Below, piece by piece: positions 55,156 to 59,809 of a stretch of DNA of 59,809 bases. Under the pieces are notes generated by a model. That model had not been told where the DNA came from, did no database searches, and saw nothing but the letters and a program-made list of their open reading frames with translations. Numbering within the stretch: position 1 is the first letter of the stretch; every line of letters starts with the position of its first letter. The position numbers were made by a program, and so were the translations under genes. The stretch comes from an uncultured Lachnospiraceae bacterium (lineage in GTDB: Bacteria > Bacillota > Clostridia > Lachnospirales > Lachnospiraceae), in assembly GCA_905235845.1 (NCBI GenBank), contig CAJONG010000008.1:29661-89469 (forward strand). Direction: 5' to 3'.

Positions 55156-56290
55156 TCTTAGCGAAGAACAAAAGCTTATAAGACGAAAAAGAATACAGAG
55201 AGCCAGAAAGGTAAGAAATGTGCTCTCAACTCTCCTTGTATTGTGCCTTGTTGTATCGATAGGCGTGGCAGTCTGCTATATGCTGTTATATAAGCAGACA
55301 CTTAAGCAATACGATCAGAAATCAGAAGAGCTTGAAAGCTTAAAAAACGAGATAGAATCAGGAGCATATATAGCCGCGGATGAAGCCGATGCCCTGCTTA
55401 ACAGTGCGTTAAACGAAGCGGAAGAAGAGACAGATATAACCGGTAATACCGAAGAAGATTACAAAGCGATGATCAGGGAATATATGGAAGAGGGCAAGAC
55501 CTTAAGCATGCTTGAGAATGTATTCCCTGAAAATATTGTTGTCCCGGACACCGGAGGCTACAGGTTCTTTGATATCGATAGCAGTCTTAATATGAGCGAG
55601 GTGGATTATTCTGCCATAGAGTATCCGGTTCAGAATGAGGATACCGGCAAATACGAGGGCGAAGCGTTCTATTCAAAAGACGGAGATGAAGCTAAGAAGG
55701 GTGTGGATGTATCAAGCTTTCAGGGTGATATAGACTGGAACAAGGTCAAAAATGACGGTGTGGAATATGCCTTTATCAGACTGGGATACAGAGGATATGA
55801 GTCAGGCAAGATAGTCAATGACAATAAGTATGAGGACAATATTACAGGCTGCAACGAAGCGGGGCTTGACTGCGGAGTATATTTTTTCACCGAGGCGCTT
55901 AATGCCACGGAAGGAAAAGAAGAAGCCGAATTCGTACTTGAATGTCTTGAAGATCATCATATAGAGATGCCGATCGTTATAGACGTGGAACAATCTGCCA
56001 ATGTCAGCAAGAGCAGAACCAAGAATCTTACGGCACAGGACAGAACAGAGGCGGTTATCGCATTCTGTGAAAGGGTCAAACAGGACGGCTATACCCCGAT
56101 GATATACGGCAACCTTAAGAGTATGCTCATTATGCTTGATTTTGAGAGATTAGAGGAATATGACAAGTGGTTTGCATATTATCATTATCCTTTGAGATTC
56201 CCGTATAAGCATAGGATATGGCAGTATACCGCATCCGGGAAGGTAGACGGTATCAAGGGTGATGCGGATCTTAATCTGATGTTCTACTGA
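55148..56290 (+). CDS. Membrane-anchored GH25 lysozyme
   Basis: A 380-residue protein with a basic cytoplasmic N terminus, one membrane helix (about 25-48, NVLSTLLVLCLVVSIGVAVC), a coiled-coil and acidic stalk (50-170), then a GH25 muramidase domain from GVDVSSFQGDIDWNKV to the end. The catalytic acids of the family are seen in GVDVSSFQ and PIVIDVEQS. It cuts the MurNAc-GlcNAc bond of peptidoglycan. The ATG at 55148 overlaps the antiporter stop by eight bases; longer frames from 55082 lack a ribosome site. Confidence 0.9.
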   Translation: MNNLSEEQKLIRRKRIQRARKVRNVLSTLLVLCLVVSIGVAVCYMLLYKQTLKQYDQKSEELESLKNEIESGAYIAADEADALLNSALNEAEEETDITGNTEEDYKAMIREYMEEGKTLSMLENVFPENIVVPDTGGYRFFDIDSSLNMSEVDYSAIEYPVQNEDTGKYEGEAFYSKDGDEAKKGVDVSSFQGDIDWNKVKNDGVEYAFIRLGYRGYESGKIVNDNKYEDNITGCNEAGLDCGVYFFTEALNATEGKEEAEFVLECLEDHHIEMPIVIDVEQSANVSKSRTKNLTAQDRTEAVIAFCERVKQDGYTPMIYGNLKSMLIMLDFERLEEYDKWFAYYHYPLRFPYKHRIWQYTASGKVDGIKGDADLNLMFY

Positions 56291-56346
56291 CAGGTTGATG
56301 TATAAGCATGATTGGCTATTAAGGATACAGAGAGGGAATACGGGAT

Positions 56347-57408
56347 ATGAAAAAGATAGTTCTTACAGGTGGTGGTACCGCAGGTCATGTGACCCCCAAC
56401 GTTGCTCTTGTTCCGGCTCTAAAGGAAAAAGGCTATGACATCACATATATAGGTTCATATAACGGTATCGAGAAGCAACTCATAGAAGATATAGGCATTC
56501 CATATTTCGGGATAGCTACCGGTAAGCTGAGAAGATACTTTGATCTTAAGAATTTCACCGATGTATTCAATGTCCTTAAGGGTTATAAAGAGTCAAAGGA
56601 GTTACTTAAGAAGCTGTCACCCGATGTGGTATTCTCCAAGGGCGGCTTCGTAGCCGTACCTGTTGTAAGAGCGGCAGGTAAGCTTGGCATTCCCTGTGTG
56701 ATACACGAATCCGATATGACTCCGGGACTGGCCAATAAGCTGTGTATACCCGTGGCTAGAAAGATATGCTGTAATTTCCCCGAGACTCTGGAACATATGC
56801 CCAAGGATAAGGCTTTTCTTACAGGATCACCTATAAGGAGCGAACTGACAGAGGGCAGCGGAGAAAAAGGACTTAAATTCACCGGACTTAACGGTAAGAA
56901 ACCGATCCTTATGATCATCGGCGGTTCTCAGGGAGCACAGAGTATCAATGAGACCGTGAGGGAATCCCTGCCGAAGCTGCAGGCGGTTTTCGACGTGGTA
57001 CATATCTGCGGCAAGGACAAGGTGGATAATATGATGCTTAATATAGACGGATATAAGCAATATGAATATATCAAGGAAGAGCTTAAGGATATATTCGCTA
57101 TGGCTGATATAGTGATATCGAGAGCCGGAGCCAATGCGATATGCGAGATACTTGAGCTTAAGAAGCCCAATGTGCTTATCCCCCTACAGTCAGGCAGCAG
57201 AGGAGATCAGGTACTTAATGCGGAGTCTTTTGCCGCAAGCGGATTCTCGGAGGTGATCAAGGAGGATGCTTTAGATCCGTCCATGTTAGTAGAGACAGTC
57301 ATGAAGGTATATAATGACAGGGATAAGTACATTGCCAATATGAGCAGACGGATGGAGCTTAAGCCGATAGATAGGATAATAGATCTTATAGAGGAAACAG
57401 CAGGCTAA
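56347..57408 (+). CDS. murG: UDP-GlcNAc:undecaprenyl-PP-MurNAc-pentapeptide GlcNAc transferase MurG
   Basis: A 353-residue GT28 enzyme with the N-terminal glycine-rich loop LTGGGTAGHVTPNVAL, VFSKGGFVAVPVVRAA, the second loop MIIGGSQGAQSINETV and the donor site VISRAGANAICEI. It makes lipid II at the inner membrane face. It forms a wall-related pair with the lysozyme upstream. Confidence 0.97.
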   Translation: MKKIVLTGGGTAGHVTPNVALVPALKEKGYDITYIGSYNGIEKQLIEDIGIPYFGIATGKLRRYFDLKNFTDVFNVLKGYKESKELLKKLSPDVVFSKGGFVAVPVVRAAGKLGIPCVIHESDMTPGLANKLCIPVARKICCNFPETLEHMPKDKAFLTGSPIRSELTEGSGEKGLKFTGLNGKKPILMIIGGSQGAQSINETVRESLPKLQAVFDVVHICGKDKVDNMMLNIDGYKQYEYIKEELKDIFAMADIVISRAGANAICEILELKKPNVLIPLQSGSRGDQVLNAESFAASGFSEVIKEDALDPSMLVETVMKVYNDRDKYIANMSRRMELKPIDRIIDLIEETAG

Positions 57409-57433
57409 GCCTGGGATAAAGGAGAAGGCAGGA

Positions 57434-59302
57434 ATGGATAATATCTATGTACAGAGACCCGGTATGCCTCCAAGCGGAGACGGAGCAGGGCAGAATAACA
57501 ATATGACACAACCGTCATATAATGTACAGAATCCTCAGGGGTCTACAGGAGCGACAGCCTATGGAACGACGGGGGGAAACGGTTTTAAAACGACCGTAGG
57601 AAGGAAAAAAGAAAAGACGGAAAAGCTCTCGGTATATGGACTGTATACTCTGGTATATGCCGTATTCACGGCATTATGCCTGTATAAGAATGCCAGAGGG
57701 ATCACATTCCCCTTTTTTGCGCTATCAACGATAGTATATGCCGATCTCTGTCTGCGCAGGATGGAGGGTAAGTGGCAGAAGAAGGATATGTGGTATCCCA
57801 TAGCCATCATACTCTTAGGAGTAAGTGTATTCCTGACGGAAGATAAGCAGATGACGGGACTGGCCAAATGGACGATGATCATCTTAATCGGAGTCTACAG
57901 CCTGCATATCCTGTATGATGAGACGGAATGGAAGTTCATGAGATATTTGCAGGCTATTGTACAGCTTATCGGCGGAGGTATAGAGAACATACCGTCTGCA
58001 TACAGTGACAGTACAGTATTCTTTAAAAAGCTTAAAGAAGAAAGAGCTTATGACGATGCGAAGATGACAGCCCCTTATAGTGAAGACGGTAACGGTAATA
58101 CGACAGATAAAGAAGCTTACGTGACGGTCCGTAAGAAGAAAGAGAGCAAGCTTATATATGTAGGTATAGGAATCTTAGTATCCATACCTCTTGTGATAGT
58201 CATAGTATCTCTGTTATGTAAGGCGGATGCGGTCTTCAAGGAAGCGGTCGAAAGGATCATTGAACTGATAGATCTTAAGAATATAGTCGGAGTCCTGCTT
58301 ACTGTTATCGCAACCTTTACCATCGCCTATGCATATATCAGATACCTTGATGAAAGGAGTATCAGGATAGACGATAAGGAGCATCATGTGTATGAACCGG
58401 TGCTTGCCATTACCGTTACATCCATTATCACGGTGATATACCTGTTCTTCTGCGGCATTCAGGTAGTGTACTTAACCTTCGGCAATAACCTTAAGCTTCC
58501 CGAAGGATATACCTATGCCAAATACGCACATGAGGGCTTCTACGAGCTTTTGGTCGTATGTATACTCAATCTGATAATCGTGCTTGCGGCATCGTATTTC
58601 TTCGGAGAAAGTACTGCACTTAAGGTGATACTTACCATAATATGTGCATGTACGTACGTAATGATGGCATCGAGTGCATACAGGATGTGTATGTATGTCA
58701 GCGAATATGACCTCACAAGACTCAGGGTATATGTCCTGTACGGACTGATAGTGCTCGCCATACTGATGATAGGTGTGATAGTATATATATACAGAGAGAG
58801 CTTCCCGCTTTTCAGATATGGCATAGCCGTGATGACAGTATCGGTCATAATCCTTGTATATTCACATCCTACAGCACTTATAGCAAGCTATAATATCAGA
58901 CAGATGACCGAGAATCACGGAATGGTGGATGTCAGACACCTAAGAGAACTCGGCACGGATGCGATACCCGTTATTCTTAAGAACTTCGATGAGTTGTATG
59001 AATATGAGTTAGCCCATGATACGGATGGCAGGATCGACGACTATGATCATGATGATTACTATTACGGGAAGAGATCCCAGATGGGACGCTTCTATGATGA
59101 TTACTTCGGTAAGAATGCTGATGAAGAGGACTATGACTGTCCCCTCTATGATATGAGCTTCAGATCCTTTAACCTGTCCAAGTATCTGGCTCAGAAAGCC
59201 TATAAGGCAACGGATAATAAGTATGATCCGGACGGAAGCTACTGGAAGGATATGAAGGATAATTATATAAAAGAGAATAAATACAAGGGCGAATCGATAT
59301 AG
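57434..59302 (+). CDS. Polytopic membrane protein, DUF4173/DUF4153-like
   Basis: A 622-residue protein. The first 60 residues are Gly/Asn/Gln-rich and probably disordered. Residues 65-480 hold about ten to eleven membrane helices, including ALCLYKNARGITFPFFAL and the DUF4173-like RMCMYVSEYDLTRLRVYVL. The last 130 residues are polar and very rich in Asp and Tyr (DDYDHDDYYYG). Function is unknown. It starts 25 bases after murG behind AAAGGAGAAGG. Confidence 0.75.
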   Translation: MDNIYVQRPGMPPSGDGAGQNNNMTQPSYNVQNPQGSTGATAYGTTGGNGFKTTVGRKKEKTEKLSVYGLYTLVYAVFTALCLYKNARGITFPFFALSTIVYADLCLRRMEGKWQKKDMWYPIAIILLGVSVFLTEDKQMTGLAKWTMIILIGVYSLHILYDETEWKFMRYLQAIVQLIGGGIENIPSAYSDSTVFFKKLKEERAYDDAKMTAPYSEDGNGNTTDKEAYVTVRKKKESKLIYVGIGILVSIPLVIVIVSLLCKADAVFKEAVERIIELIDLKNIVGVLLTVIATFTIAYAYIRYLDERSIRIDDKEHHVYEPVLAITVTSIITVIYLFFCGIQVVYLTFGNNLKLPEGYTYAKYAHEGFYELLVVCILNLIIVLAASYFFGESTALKVILTIICACTYVMMASSAYRMCMYVSEYDLTRLRVYVLYGLIVLAILMIGVIVYIYRESFPLFRYGIAVMTVSVIILVYSHPTALIASYNIRQMTENHGMVDVRHLRELGTDAIPVILKNFDELYEYELAHDTDGRIDDYDHDDYYYGKRSQMGRFYDDYFGKNADEEDYDCPLYDMSFRSFNLSKYLAQKAYKATDNKYDPDGSYWKDMKDNYIKENKYKGESI

Positions 59303-59381
59303 GGTATTGGATTACAGACGGTTCTTATGATATTATGATTACTTGTAGAGATACTTATCTTTATGTATGGGAGGATGACAT

Positions 59382-59507
59382 ATGGATGGAACATTCTTGA
59401 TACTTGCGGGCGGATTACTTGTGATAATCGTGGCAGTAGTTGTAGTATCTGCGGTCACTTCGGTCATATCGGCCGTAGCAGGTGCTGAAGAAGACGACGA
59501 GGATTAA
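59382..59507 (+). CDS. Small single-span membrane peptide, 41 residues
   Basis: An ORF starting MDGTFLILAGGLLVIIVAVV and ending AVAGAEEDDED, with one hydrophobic helix (about 5-34) and an acidic tail. GGGAGG lies seven bases upstream of the ATG, which supports real translation. Function is unknown; its position after the polytopic protein suggests it could be an accessory subunit. Confidence 0.65.
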   Translation: MDGTFLILAGGLLVIIVAVVVVSAVTSVISAVAGAEEDDED

Positions 59508-59515
59508 CAGACTCG

Positions 59516-59543
59516 GGTGTTGATAGGACAGACGACCAACACC
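59516..59543 (+). other. Hairpin upstream of adenosylhomocysteinase
   Basis: GGTGTTG (59516-59522) can pair with CAACACC (59537-59543), followed by TTAATAAAAATT. It may be a weak terminator of the small peptide gene or a leader element. It does not match the SAH riboswitch consensus that I know. Confidence 0.35.
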
Positions 59544-59599
59544 TTAATAAAAATTCGGCTGGGGTAATGTAGTTTGAGATTCACGGAAAGGAAGAGAAA

Positions 59600-59809
59600 A
59601 TGAGCGAGATCAAAGACATTAATTTAGCCGAATCGGGTGAGCGCAAGATCGAATGGGTGAAGCGTAACTGCGACCTTCTTCGTACTCTGGAGGAGGAGTT
59701 TACCAAGACCAAGCCCTTTACCGGCAAAAAGGTTGCACTTTCAGTACACTTAGAGGCCAAGACGGCATACCTGTGCAAGGTATTGGCAGCAGGCGGTGCG
59801 GAAATGTAT
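59600..59809 (+). CDS. ahcY: Adenosylhomocysteinase, N-terminal part
   Basis: The 70 codons inside the window read MSEIKDINLAESGERKIEWV and on to LSVHLEAKTAYLCKVLAAGG, the standard N terminus of S-adenosylhomocysteine hydrolase (substrate domain, strand with LEAKTA). The enzyme reversibly splits SAH to adenosine and homocysteine. AAAGGAAGAG lies upstream of the ATG. The gene runs off the right edge, so catalytic residues are not visible. Confidence 0.92.
   Translation, partial: MSEIKDINLAESGERKIEWVKRNCDLLRTLEEEFTKTKPFTGKKVALSVHLEAKTAYLCKVLAAGGAEMY

Noticed and set aside
59508-59599. SAH or SAM riboswitch upstream of adenosylhomocysteinase
   Set aside because: Only a simple hairpin is present; conserved riboswitch core motifs were not found.

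Overview
The window looks like the replication-origin region of a low-GC Firmicute of the Lachnospiraceae type (Clostridia). The basis is the gene order rpmH-rnpA-yidD-yidC-jag / dnaA-dnaN-S4-recF-gyrB-gyrA, the soj/spo0J pair with parS sites, Ile codons dominated by ATA/ATC, GTG and TTG starts behind strong AGGAGG sites, and lineage-typical families (DUF3881, DUF4446, DUF5702, CarD). No species can be named from sequence alone.

Left arm, 1-15.4 kb, all minus strand: start of a glycogen branching enzyme; a large acidic TPR protein ending in a degenerate CbxX-type AAA domain; CarD; a HIT hydrolase; a flavodoxin-SCP2 fusion; then a complete Tad/Flp pilus locus. That locus holds an FHA protein, two TadE-like proteins, two prepilin peptidases, a DUF5702 protein, a 58-residue Flp pilin, TadC, TadB, TadA and TadZ.

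15.7-24.4 kb, plus strand: a PucR regulator with a structured leader; a LivKHMGF-type ABC importer; an isochorismatase-family hydrolase; a split ChrA-like transporter; and a cytidylate-kinase-like protein. This block runs head-on to replication and uses ATT for Ile where its neighbours use ATA/ATC, so it looks acquired. It is followed by a DEDDh exonuclease and a D-Ala-D-Ala carboxypeptidase (plus strand, native codon use), then a MazEF pair.

27.6-43.4 kb, minus strand: a repeat-rich intergenic stretch and tRNA-Arg(CCT); then (in transcription order from oriC) rpmH-rnpA-yidD-yidC-jag, mnmE-mnmG-rsmG (rsmG is frameshifted), a sensor-less histidine kinase with a LuxR-type regulator, and parA-parB-DUF4446-HD-GYP-serS-DUF3881-tRNA. 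Two perfect and several near-perfect parS sites lie at 34.0-37.2 kb. Between parA and the response regulator are two related, oppositely oriented, foldable elements whose hairpins differ by compensatory base changes. These are the most unusual feature of the window.

43.4-59.8 kb, plus strand: oriC with DnaA boxes, dnaA, a second origin-like AT-rich segment with a DnaA box and TAN triplets, dnaN, S4 protein, recF, gyrB, gyrA, a dGTPase, a CPA2 antiporter, a membrane-anchored GH25 lysozyme, murG, a polytopic DUF4173/DUF4153-like protein, a 41-residue membrane peptide and the start of adenosylhomocysteinase. Genes diverge from about 43.5 kb, as expected for leading-strand transcription out of oriC.
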